This document shows positions 33,181 through 39,841 of a stretch of 46,818 nucleotides of DNA, piece by piece. Location of the stretch: the NCBI GenBank assembly GCA_937871915.1, contig CALMPG010000128.1, forward strand, positions 1-46,818. The letters are read 5' to 3'. The notes beneath the pieces are model-generated. The model searched no databases, was not told the DNA's origin, and worked only from the letters and a program-made list of their open reading frames with translations. The stretch comes from an uncultured Phycisphaerales bacterium. Its GTDB lineage: Bacteria; Planctomycetota; Phycisphaerae; Phycisphaerales; UBA1924. How positions within the stretch are numbered: the stretch's first letter is position 1; the number at the start of each line of letters is the position of its first letter. The translations under genes and the position numbers were made by a program.

Positions 33181-35094
33181 CTACGGGCATCCGGCGAACC
33201 AGGCGTTGAGGAACGCGAAGATGTCGGCGACCTCGAGGCCGTTGAGGCCGTCGAAGTCGGTGTCGCCCTCGCCGGCGAACCAGGCGTTGAGGTAGTCGAA
33301 GATGTCCTGGACCTCGAGGGCGCCGTTGGCGTTGTAATCGGCCGGGCAATCGACGACGGAGACGCCGAACTGCGAGGGGAAGATGTTGAGCGACTCGCTG
33401 GGCGTGTCGTGGATGAGGCGGTCGTAGTTGGTGCGGGTGCGGGCGATGCGGAAGATGGGGCCGTCGGCGAGGGCGGCGAAGGTGCTGCTGGGCACGCGGG
33501 CCCACGGGCCGCCGGGGACGGGGGGGACGGGCTCGGCGAACTCGAGGATCTGGCCGCTCGCGGTGGTGTAGACGTGGCCGCGGTCGTCGGAGTCGATGCC
33601 GCGCAGGGGGAAGGCCGAGGAGATGGTGGCGGCGACGGAGAGCAGGGTCCCGTTCGCGGGGTCGTTGATGAGGCCGTGTCCGGTGGGGAGGCCGGAGGTG
33701 AGCCAGAGGTAGGAGCCCTTGGGGCAGATGGAGATGCGGGGCTCGGCGCCGAGGGCGACGGCGGTGGGGAGCGAGCGCTGGGAGACGGGGGCGCCGGTGT
33801 CGGGGTTGATGCGCGTGACGCGCCGGGCGGAGGAGGAGAAGGCGACGAGCTCGTTGCGCTTGTGGTCGAAGCAGATGGCGGTGATGGGGTCGGCGGAGCT
33901 CAGGGGCGTGGCGACGCCGGTCTTGGTGTTGAACTTGACGATGACGTTGGAGGGGGTGTTGACGGCAAAGAGGATGTTCGGGTCGAGGGCGGTGCAGAGG
34001 CGCTTGGGCAGGAAGGCGGTGAGGGCTGGGAAGGACTGCTCGACGGGCGTGGGGGAGCCGAAGTGGGTTCTCCAGACGGCGTAGTCGATGGCGTCGCAGG
34101 CAAGGACCCATCCGCCGAGGTTGTTGGCCGCGATGTCGAGGTCGAGCACGGTCTCGGTGGCGGGGAGGGAGAAGGGGACGGTCTGGGGGACGGTGGTGAA
34201 GGAGGGATTGGGGGTGTACTGCTGGACGCACGAGCCGTTGACGGGGTTGTTGCAGGCGGAGAGACCAAAGGCGGGGAAGAAGGCGCGGTAGCCGTCGATG
34301 AAGCCCATGGTGCCGAAGCCGACGGTGCGCTCGTAGGGCCCGGTGTAGATGACGGCGTTGGTGGTGGGGTCGCGGCGGGTGATGACCTGGGTGGAGATGT
34401 TGTAGGTTTCAATGGTGCCCGCGGCCTGGGAGAAGGCGTCGCTGCCGATGCTGTTGCCGGGGTCGCGGATGGAGAGTTTGGGGAACGGGGAGCAGAAGTC
34501 GGGGAGGCGGACGGCCGAGACGCAGTGGCCGCCGGTGCGGACGATGCCGTTCGGGGAGGCGTTGGCGTACCAGCCGATGCTCAGGGAGACGGGGCAGCGG
34601 GCGATGAGGCAGAAGGCGACGTCGGCGAGTTCGGGGGCGCTATTGGCGGTGACGCCGAACATGGAGACGATGATGTCGCCGGTGTATCCGGAGCTCGCGA
34701 TCCACTGGTTGACGCCGGCGAGGGCGTTGTTGCCGCCTGTGCCGCCCATTGGATCGGTGTTCATGAGCGAGGCGAGGGCCTCGATGTCGGTGCCGAAGTT
34801 GTTGTAGATCGGGGTGGAGCCGAGCCACGGGCCGGGGCCGGGGCCCGCGCTGAGATTGGGGTAGCCGTGGTTGCCCAGGTAGGTGAGGATGTTCATGGTG
34901 CAGGTGGGGACGCAGTACTGCGAGCCGTTGTTCTGCAGGCCGACGATGCCGGAGGCGGGGTTGCGGCGCTGGTCGTGGTCGGGCATGGTGTAGGGAAGCG
35001 CGGGGTTGCAGACATCAACGGGCACGGCGAGGGCGGAGGTGGCGGCGGCGGCGGCGAGGAGGGCGGCGGCCGGGGCGGCGCGAGAGATCAACAT
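33181..35094 (-). CDS. Secreted C39-like papain-fold protein with tandem dockerin-like tail
   Basis: 637 residues from ATG 35094 (GGAGG 6 nt upstream). Signal peptide MLISRAAPAAALLAAAAATS-ALA. Residues about 55-215 resemble a papain-like/C39 peptidase: Gln59-Tyr-Cys61 (SQYCVPTCTMNILTYLG), His190 (TGGHCVSAVRLPD), Asp211 (SIRDPGNS), with the expected order and spacing. Residues about 380-590 form a beta-propeller-like part (KRNELVAFSSSARRVTRINP, GHVYTTASGQILEF). The C-terminus has two dockerin-like repeats: CPADYNANGALEVQDIFDYL + NAWFAG, then DTDFDGLNGLEVADIFAFLN + AWFAGCP. If active it would be an extracellular cysteine protease; activity is inference. Its leader carries the same structured element and promoter as the 29138 gene. 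Confidence 0.8.
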   Translation of the reverse strand: MLISRAAPAAALLAAAAATSALAVPVDVCNPALPYTMPDHDQRRNPASGIVGLQNNGSQYCVPTCTMNILTYLGNHGYPNLSAGPGPGPWLGSTPIYNNFGTDIEALASLMNTDPMGGTGGNNALAGVNQWIASSGYTGDIIVSMFGVTANSAPELADVAFCLIARCPVSLSIGWYANASPNGIVRTGGHCVSAVRLPDFCSPFPKLSIRDPGNSIGSDAFSQAAGTIETYNISTQVITRRDPTTNAVIYTGPYERTVGFGTMGFIDGYRAFFPAFGLSACNNPVNGSCVQQYTPNPSFTTVPQTVPFSLPATETVLDLDIAANNLGGWVLACDAIDYAVWRTHFGSPTPVEQSFPALTAFLPKRLCTALDPNILFAVNTPSNVIVKFNTKTGVATPLSSADPITAICFDHKRNELVAFSSSARRVTRINPDTGAPVSQRSLPTAVALGAEPRISICPKGSYLWLTSGLPTGHGLINDPANGTLLSVAATISSAFPLRGIDSDDRGHVYTTASGQILEFAEPVPPVPGGPWARVPSSTFAALADGPIFRIARTRTNYDRLIHDTPSESLNIFPSQFGVSVVDCPADYNANGALEVQDIFDYLNAWFAGEGDTDFDGLNGLEVADIFAFLNAWFAGCP

Positions 35095-35268
35095 GTGAAA
35101 CCTCCGTTGGGGCGGGACGGTCGGCAACGCGGAGAGTCCTAAGGTGGGCGGGCGCTCGCGCGATGGTGCGTGGCGTTCGCCGGACTGGCTGGATTCTCGA
35201 TTCGTGCCGCGGTCTTGCGGGGAACACCACGCGACGACGATGCGCCGACGGATGCCCGCCATTTCGAT

Positions 35269-35326
35269 GTCCACAGCGGCCCGACTGTGGACGAACACCT
35301 GCGAGGAGACGAGTCGCTCGCACCCT
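35269..35326 (-). ncRNA. Candidate structured leader RNA, copy 2
   Basis: Same 58-nt element as 29879-29936, in the leader of the C39-like secreted protein. P1 is GCGAG with CTCGC, P2 is GTCCACAG with CTGTGGAC and the invariant loop TCGGGCCG (minus strand). Compensatory changes relative to copy 1 are at P1 pair G-C to A-U and at P2 pairs C-G to U-A, U-A to C-G and G-C to A-U. The element lies about 13-14 nt after the -10 hexamer in both copies. Confidence 0.65.
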
Positions 35327-35340
35327 GAATCTACATGTTC

Positions 35341-35369
35341 ACCCTACAGGCCGACGGGGCGTGTGTCAA
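35341..35369 (-). promoter_or_regulatory. Promoter for the C39-like gene
   Basis: Minus strand: -35 TTGACA (35364-35369), spacer 17, -10 TAGGGT (35341-35346). The 15 bases from the -35 (TTGACACACGCCCCG) are identical to those at 29964-29978. Confidence 0.65.
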
Positions 35370-35532
35370 CGGAAATTCACGGGAAAGGACGACAGTGGAA
35401 CAACGGAGCGTGCCCCGTCCGGGGTGGGCGGCGATTCGGGGGGACGACGCTCGCGGTTTGTGCGGGTCGCTATGATCGCGCATACGGAGCGAAAGAGCCC
35501 TGCACACCCACCCACGGAAGGAGCCGACGAGC

Positions 35533-36189
35533 ATGGACCTGTACATTGATACCGCGAGTCTGAGCGAGATCAAGGAAGCGGCGAGCCTTGGAGTGCTCGA
35601 TGGGGTGACCACGAACCCGTCGCTGATCGCGAAGGAGGCGTCGAGCGGCGTGACGTACGCCAAGCGGCTGGCGGAGATCTGCGAGATCGTGAAGGGGCCG
35701 GTCTCGGCCGAGGTGATCTCGACGGACTTTGCGGGGATGATGAAGGAGGCGGAGGGCCACGGAAAGATCGCGCCCAACATCGTGATCAAGCTGCCGATCA
35801 CGGCCGACGGGCTCAAGGCGTGCAAGGCGTTGAGCGACAACGGGATCAAGACCAACATGACGCTCTGTTTCCAGCCGCTGCAGGCGCTGATGGTGGCGAA
35901 GGCGGGGGCGTTCCTGGTGAGCCCGTTCATCGGGCGGCTGGACGACATCGCCGAGGACGGGATGGACCTGATCACGAAGATCCGGCAGGTGTACGACAAC
36001 TACGGGTACACGACGAAGATCCTGGCCGCGTCGATCCGGCATCCCAAGCACATGGTGGAGTGCGCGCTGGCGGGGTGCGATGTGGCGACGGTGCCGATGA
36101 GCGTGATCAAGCAGATGCTGAACCATCCGCTGACGGACAGCGGGTTGAAGAAGTTTGTTGAGGACTACAAGAAAGCGTTCGGAGGGTAA
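35533..36189 (+). CDS. tal: Transaldolase (TalC/Fsa-type)
   Basis: 218 residues, a single-domain TIM-barrel of the short transaldolase family. Motifs: [61 protein letters not shown] with the Schiff-base Lys, [46 protein letters not shown]. Closely resembles Bacillus-type Tal: Glu in SAEV where true fructose-6-phosphate aldolase (E. coli FsaA) has Gln, so transaldolase activity in the pentose phosphate pathway is favoured over Fsa. Start 35533 with GGAAGGAG about 10 nt upstream. No other pentose phosphate gene is adjacent. Confidence 0.9.
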   Translation: MDLYIDTASLSEIKEAASLGVLDGVTTNPSLIAKEASSGVTYAKRLAEICEIVKGPVSAEVISTDFAGMMKEAEGHGKIAPNIVIKLPITADGLKACKALSDNGIKTNMTLCFQPLQALMVAKAGAFLVSPFIGRLDDIAEDGMDLITKIRQVYDNYGYTTKILAASIRHPKHMVECALAGCDVATVPMSVIKQMLNHPLTDSGLKKFVEDYKKAFGG

Positions 36190-36216
36190 TGAACCGCTGG
36201 TCTGGGCTCGGCGATG

Positions 36217-36546
36217 TCACCGTCGGGTTTTCGCCTTCAACCGTGCCTGCGGGCGACCGACCGGACTCACATCGAGGTCATCCTCGCGCTTGTTCGGGAA
36301 ATACTTTTTTCGCTTCGGATACTGACAGAACAGCGTTCCGTGGATGCCTTGTACATTCTGCTTGGGAACCCATTTGGCGGTAACGCGAGCAAGGAGTTTT
36401 CCGGTGCGCTGCTTTCCGAGCCTTTTGAAGAGGTCCTCCACAAACTCCACATCCTGACCCGGATCCGGAAAGATCGACGCGAAGTCTTTGTTGTCAACTG
36501 GATAGATCAGAAAGCAGCAGTTCTCGGCTGGCTCCACGAGTTGCAT
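36217..36546 (-). CDS. Hypothetical protein of atypical base composition
   Basis: 109 residues from ATG 36546 (GTG 36555 is an alternative). MQLVEPAENCCFLIYPVDNK, DFASIFPDPGQDVEFVEDLF, KRLGKQRTGKLLARVTAKWV, PKQNVQGIHGTLFCQYPKRK: a compact, mixed alpha/beta-looking protein with a basic, hydrophilic C-terminus. No family is recognised. The region is near 53 % G+C by eye, while flanking genes are near 65-70 %, and codon third positions are less GC-biased, which suggests recent acquisition. It is convergent with transaldolase and lies just downstream of lpxI on the same strand (31 bp). Confidence 0.55.
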   Translation of the reverse strand: MQLVEPAENCCFLIYPVDNKDFASIFPDPGQDVEFVEDLFKRLGKQRTGKLLARVTAKWVPKQNVQGIHGTLFCQYPKRKKYFPNKREDDLDVSPVGRPQARLKAKTRR

Positions 36547-36577
36547 GTACTTCACGGACAATCGCCTTTGGCAGGAG

Positions 36578-37465
36578 TCAGGCCTGTGCCGCCGGCACAC
36601 CAATCACGGCGACGCCGAGTGAGTCCGCCAGATCGAGGAGTTCGGCCTTGTCGATCATGATGACATCGCCCGCGGCGAGGGCGAGGCAGCGGCCGCCGTG
36701 CTTGTAGAGGTTCTCGATGGTCTGGGGGCCGATGGTGGGGACATCGGAGCGGCGGTCGTGGCCGGCGCGGGCGCCCTTGCAGAGGGTCCAGCCGGTGGCG
36801 CGGCAGATGACTCCGACGCGTTCCATCATGCGGTCGGTGCCCTCGACGGCCTCGACGGCGATGACGTCGCGATCGCGGACGGCGATGGCCTGGCCGATGT
36901 CGAGGCGGAGGGTCTGGCTGAGCAGGGGCCAGGCGAAGGCGATGTCGGCGCGCTGCTGCGACGTGGGCTGGCGGCGGGTCATGACGCCGGCCTCGGCGAG
37001 GGACTCGGAGATCGGGGCGGTCGAGTCGATCAGGTGGACTCCGGAGCGGCTCAGTTCGTCGGCGATCGCGACCAGCACGGCGTGGGACCGGCGATCGTGG
37101 CGGAGGTGGCGGAACCAGGTCAGGCAGGTCCGCCAGTCCGGGACGTTGTGGATCATACTCCACGGGAACCCGTACATGAACTTGGCCTTGTCCACGCGGC
37201 CGACCATGACGGCGTGGCGGACGTCCATCTTGCGCAGCAGGCCGCCCCAGGTGCCGACCTGCAGCACTCCGACGCGGCGGAAAGACGTGCAGAGCGAGGG
37301 GAGGACGGAGTCGTACTGGTTGCGGAGGCCGAGGGCGTGGACGGGGTGTCCGGCCGCGATGAGGCCCTTGGCGATCATGATGGGAAGCCGCCCGCCGCCG
37401 GCGATGAGGCCGATGGGGCAGGGGGGTGCCGGGGGGTCGGGCAGGATGGTGAGTGTGGCGGGCAT
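36578..37465 (-). CDS. lpxI: UDP-2,3-diacylglucosamine pyrophosphatase LpxI
   Basis: 295 residues from ATG 37465. The N-terminal PIGLIAGGGRLPIMIAKGLI and downstream GHPVHALGLRNQYD, VGTWGGLLRKMDVRHAVMVG, and the C-terminal GWTLCKGARAGHDRRSDVPT, IGPQTIENLYKHGG, LALAAGDVIMIDKAELLDLA match the LpxI (DUF1009) family, which hydrolyses UDP-2,3-diacylglucosamine to lipid X and UMP in lipid A synthesis. This is the alternative to LpxH used by many alphaproteobacteria and others. The upstream ribosome site is weak. A hairpin of unknown role lies 100 bp upstream (37566-37587). Cytoplasmic/peripheral membrane. Confidence 0.9.
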   Translation of the reverse strand: MPATLTILPDPPAPPCPIGLIAGGGRLPIMIAKGLIAAGHPVHALGLRNQYDSVLPSLCTSFRRVGVLQVGTWGGLLRKMDVRHAVMVGRVDKAKFMYGFPWSMIHNVPDWRTCLTWFRHLRHDRRSHAVLVAIADELSRSGVHLIDSTAPISESLAEAGVMTRRQPTSQQRADIAFAWPLLSQTLRLDIGQAIAVRDRDVIAVEAVEGTDRMMERVGVICRATGWTLCKGARAGHDRRSDVPTIGPQTIENLYKHGGRCLALAAGDVIMIDKAELLDLADSLGVAVIGVPAAQA

Positions 37466-37565
37466 CGATCTATAAACGTCTGTCGGATATCGAGTTGTGT
37501 TCCGACGCCGCGTTTGCAGGCCCGTGAAGAGACGAACACCATTCAGGGACGGGCAGAGCAAGGTG

Positions 37566-37587
37566 GCCCCGGCGTGACCGCCGGGGC
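37566..37587. repeat. Perfect 9-bp hairpin
   Basis: GCCCCGGCG (37566-37574), loop TGAC, CGCCGGGGC (37579-37587). No T-tract on either side. Lies in the gap between lpxI and the 37681 gene; could be a dispersed palindromic repeat or a weak terminator. The rest of this 215-bp gap shows no gene. Confidence 0.6.
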
Positions 37588-37680
37588 TCAGAAGAGTGAT
37601 AGGGAGGGTATCGGCACGAGGGGGTGGGAGGCAACCAGTAGTTTCGGGGCGGTGCGGGGGCGTCTGTCGATAGGACTGGG

Positions 37681-37935
37681 ATGGCTGATCCCCGAGATTC
37701 CGTGGTTTGGCAGGGAGAGAGTTCCGGGGGATTTGGCGCGCCGGCGGAAACGGGTGGTCGAGAGGGGTTTCTGAGGTTGTGGTTCGAGTGCTCCGGGGGC
37801 TATGCGCGGGCGGTGAAGACCAAGGACGGGACCGCCTATGTGGGGCGGTGTCCGAAGTGCGGGGCGAGCGCGACGTTTCCGATCGGGCAGGGGGGGACGA
37901 GCGTGCGGGCGTTCCGGGTGAGTTGCCGGCCGTGA
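37681..37935 (+). CDS. Small protein with zinc-ribbon-like cysteines
   Basis: 84 residues from ATG 37681 (AGGAC 6 nt upstream). After a low-complexity start (ADPRDSVVWQGESSGGFGAP), the second half reads LRLWFECSGGYARAVKTKDG, YVGRCPKCGASATFPIGQGG and AFRVSCRP: one Cys, a CPKC pair and a last Cys, consistent with a zinc knuckle. It looks like a small planctomycete-type conserved protein; I know it only as a pattern and not as a named family. The copy B regulatory element follows 36 bp downstream. Confidence 0.6.
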   Translation: MADPRDSVVWQGESSGGFGAPAETGGREGFLRLWFECSGGYARAVKTKDGTAYVGRCPKCGASATFPIGQGGTSVRAFRVSCRP

Positions 37936-37970
37936 ACCAGATGGCGATTTTGCAGGTCGAAGCCGGAGCC

Positions 37971-38027
37971 ATCCGCGGGATTCGCGGCAGAGCCCGCTCA
38001 TCCCGGGCGTGTGCGGATCGCTAGACT
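37971..38027 (+). promoter_or_regulatory. Bipartite structured element, copy B, with -10-like hexamer
   Basis: Block 1 ATCCGCGGGATTCGC (37971-37985), a 10-nt middle that can pair GCGG with CCGC, block 2 GCTCATCCCGGGCGTGTG (37996-38013). CATCCC (37999-38004) plus 17 nt plus TAGACT (38022-38027), then 8 nt to the ATG at 38036. Same spacing as copy A before acpS. Confidence 0.55.
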
Positions 38028-38035
38028 GACGACCT

Positions 38036-38617
38036 ATGAGCAGAGTTGCAGGGACGCAGGGCGGTTCGTATTCCATCGGGTCTCCGACGCGCCGGTGCGC
38101 GGCGACGGAGCGGGAGTTGGCCACGGGCGATCGGTATGTGGCCGCGCTGGTGCAGCACTCGGATGGGGATGTGTTCGAGCGGCTGGACTACGCGGAGGAG
38201 GCGTGGGCGGGGGGGGCGCGGCCCGCGCGGCCGCTGATTCTGCTGGGGTTCTGGCGCGGGGTGGTTCCGGAGCCGGGGGCGAAGAAGCGGATGCTGATCG
38301 ATGATCAGTCGTTGCTGGAGCTGTTCGAGCAGAGCGGGGAGAGCGAGCAGATCGACGGGGAGGGCGAGAAGGATCGGCTGGCGTTCCGGTTTGTGCTGGC
38401 GCTCATTCTGATGCGGAAGCGTTTGTTGACGCAGGAGGGGTCGCGTGGGCGGTCCATGCTCGTGCGGGCGCGGGGAACGCCCCGACCGCCGGAGGGGCCG
38501 CCCTTGCAGGAGGTGGAGGACCCGGGGCTTGATGCGGGGACGATCGGTCGGGTGACGGAGCGGCTCGGCGCGGTGATCTCGGGCGAGGACGTCGCCCCGA
38601 AGGGGAACCAGGCATGA
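38036..38617 (+). CDS. Hypothetical protein, coupled to the downstream lipoprotein gene
   Basis: 193 residues, soluble, no signal. CAATERELATGDRYVAALVQ, FERLDYAEEAWAGG and ILLGFWRGVVPEPG near the N-terminus look like a short conserved domain, probably metal-binding or regulatory (one early Cys, no CxxC pair). The centre is acidic/Glu-rich with a helical region (FRFVLALILMRKRLLTQEGS). Its stop overlaps the start of the lipoprotein gene (ATGA at 38614-38617), so the two proteins very likely act together. The ATG sits 8 nt after a -10-like hexamer and lacks a Shine-Dalgarno, suggesting a leaderless mRNA. Function unknown. Confidence 0.65.
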   Translation: MSRVAGTQGGSYSIGSPTRRCAATERELATGDRYVAALVQHSDGDVFERLDYAEEAWAGGARPARPLILLGFWRGVVPEPGAKKRMLIDDQSLLELFEQSGESEQIDGEGEKDRLAFRFVLALILMRKRLLTQEGSRGRSMLVRARGTPRPPEGPPLQEVEDPGLDAGTIGRVTERLGAVISGEDVAPKGNQA

Positions 38618-39552
38618 AGACTCGGTTGACAATGATGGTGGCGGGGATGCTGGTCGCGGCCGTTCTGGGCGGGTGCGAGGGCCAGGGATGGAACTGGTTC
38701 GAGAACGGGAGCGAGAAGCCGCAGACGGAGAGCCGGATGCGGCTGGACAAGCCGGTGGAGTACGCCGCGGCGGCGCGGAGTTTCAACCGGTCGATCGACT
38801 ACCTCGACCGGATAAAGGCGAGGGTGAACATCCTGCTGACGTACTTCGACGAGGAGGGGAATGAGCGCCACGAGGACCCGGAGGGCGTGCTTCAGATCGT
38901 GCGTCCGAACAAGCTGGCGGTGAGCCTCGGGAAGGCGGGGCAGGTGCTCTTCTGGTTCGGGTGCGACCCGGAGGAATACTGGTGGCTGGACCTGACGGAC
39001 AAGACCAAGCGGATCGCGGCGATCGGCCGGCACGAGATGTTCGACGACGCGACGGCCCAGCGGATCGGGATGCCCATCAAGCCGCTGGACCTGATCCGGC
39101 TGCTGGGGGTGGTGAAGATGGACGTGACGGCGCGCGGGGCGACGCAGTGGTCGGACAGCGGGAAGCTGCTGGGGATCTCCTCGCCGATCGGGGATCGCGG
39201 GTTCCAGCGCGTGTGGGTCGATCCGACGACCATGGTGGTGTCGTCGATCGAGATCTTCGACCGGCAACGGAACATGGTGCTGGTGGCCGAGCACTCGGGG
39301 ACCGAGTTGGTGGAGGTGACGCGGGACATTCCCGGGCTGAAGGTGGGACAGGTGCGGATGCCCTCGCGCGTGGAGATCACGCACCTTGAGACCAAGGCCA
39401 AGGTACGGGTGACGATGACGGGCGTGCGGGACGACAAGATCAGCGAGAAGGCGTTCGACCTGCCGACGCTGCTGGACAAGTACCCGGTGGACCGGACCAT
39501 CGATCTGGACGCGAAGAAGAGGGCGGCGGCGTCGGCAGCCGGGAAGCCGTAG
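38614..39552 (+). CDS. Lipoprotein with LolA/LolB-like appearance
   Basis: 312 residues. Lipoprotein signal MKTRLTMMVAGMLVAAVLGG with lipobox LGGC (Cys21). The remaining chain is beta-rich with segments IKARVNILLTYFDEEGNERH, PNKLAVSLGKAGQVLFWFGC and PEEYWWLDLTDKTKRIAAIG, and later FQRVWVDPTTMVVSSIEIF, typical of the half-barrel of LolA/LolB-like outer-membrane lipoprotein carriers, though no family match can be proved by eye. Overlaps the 38036-38617 gene by 4 nt. Possible role: periplasmic lipid or lipoprotein handling in outer-membrane assembly; inference. Confidence 0.7.
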   Translation: MKTRLTMMVAGMLVAAVLGGCEGQGWNWFENGSEKPQTESRMRLDKPVEYAAAARSFNRSIDYLDRIKARVNILLTYFDEEGNERHEDPEGVLQIVRPNKLAVSLGKAGQVLFWFGCDPEEYWWLDLTDKTKRIAAIGRHEMFDDATAQRIGMPIKPLDLIRLLGVVKMDVTARGATQWSDSGKLLGISSPIGDRGFQRVWVDPTTMVVSSIEIFDRQRNMVLVAEHSGTELVEVTRDIPGLKVGQVRMPSRVEITHLETKAKVRVTMTGVRDDKISEKAFDLPTLLDKYPVDRTIDLDAKKRAAASAAGKP

Positions 39553-39841
39553 GGCCAATGGAGGTGTGGTCGGGGGTTGGAACGATGGGGAGGCCGGTTC
39601 GGCTCTCGGGCGGCGTCTCGGGATGCGACGCCGGGGCGTCGCGGCGGATTTCCCCTTGGGGTCCCGGAGCCGCGCAGTTTCCGCGCACAAGATGGAGGGA
39701 GAAGGCTCCCAGGGCCGATAGAGGGGCACCGGACCGGCAAGGATTGCCGGAACGGCTCTCGGCGAGGAGAGGGAGGGGAGAGGGGGAGTTCCCGCACGAG
39801 GCGGGCGTGGGCCGGGTCTGGCCCGGTGAAGGGACGCATCC

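Larger units (their letters stand above)
35095..35532. other. Intergenic region: leader of the C39-like gene and transaldolase upstream
   Basis: The minus-strand half (35095-35369) is the roughly 240-nt leader and promoter of the C39-like gene, including the structured element at 35269-35326. The right part (35370-35532) must hold the transaldolase promoter: a TATGAT hexamer at about 35471 is a possible -10 but lacks a good -35 at 16-18 bp. An upstream ribosome site GGAAGGAG precedes 35533. Confidence 0.5.
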
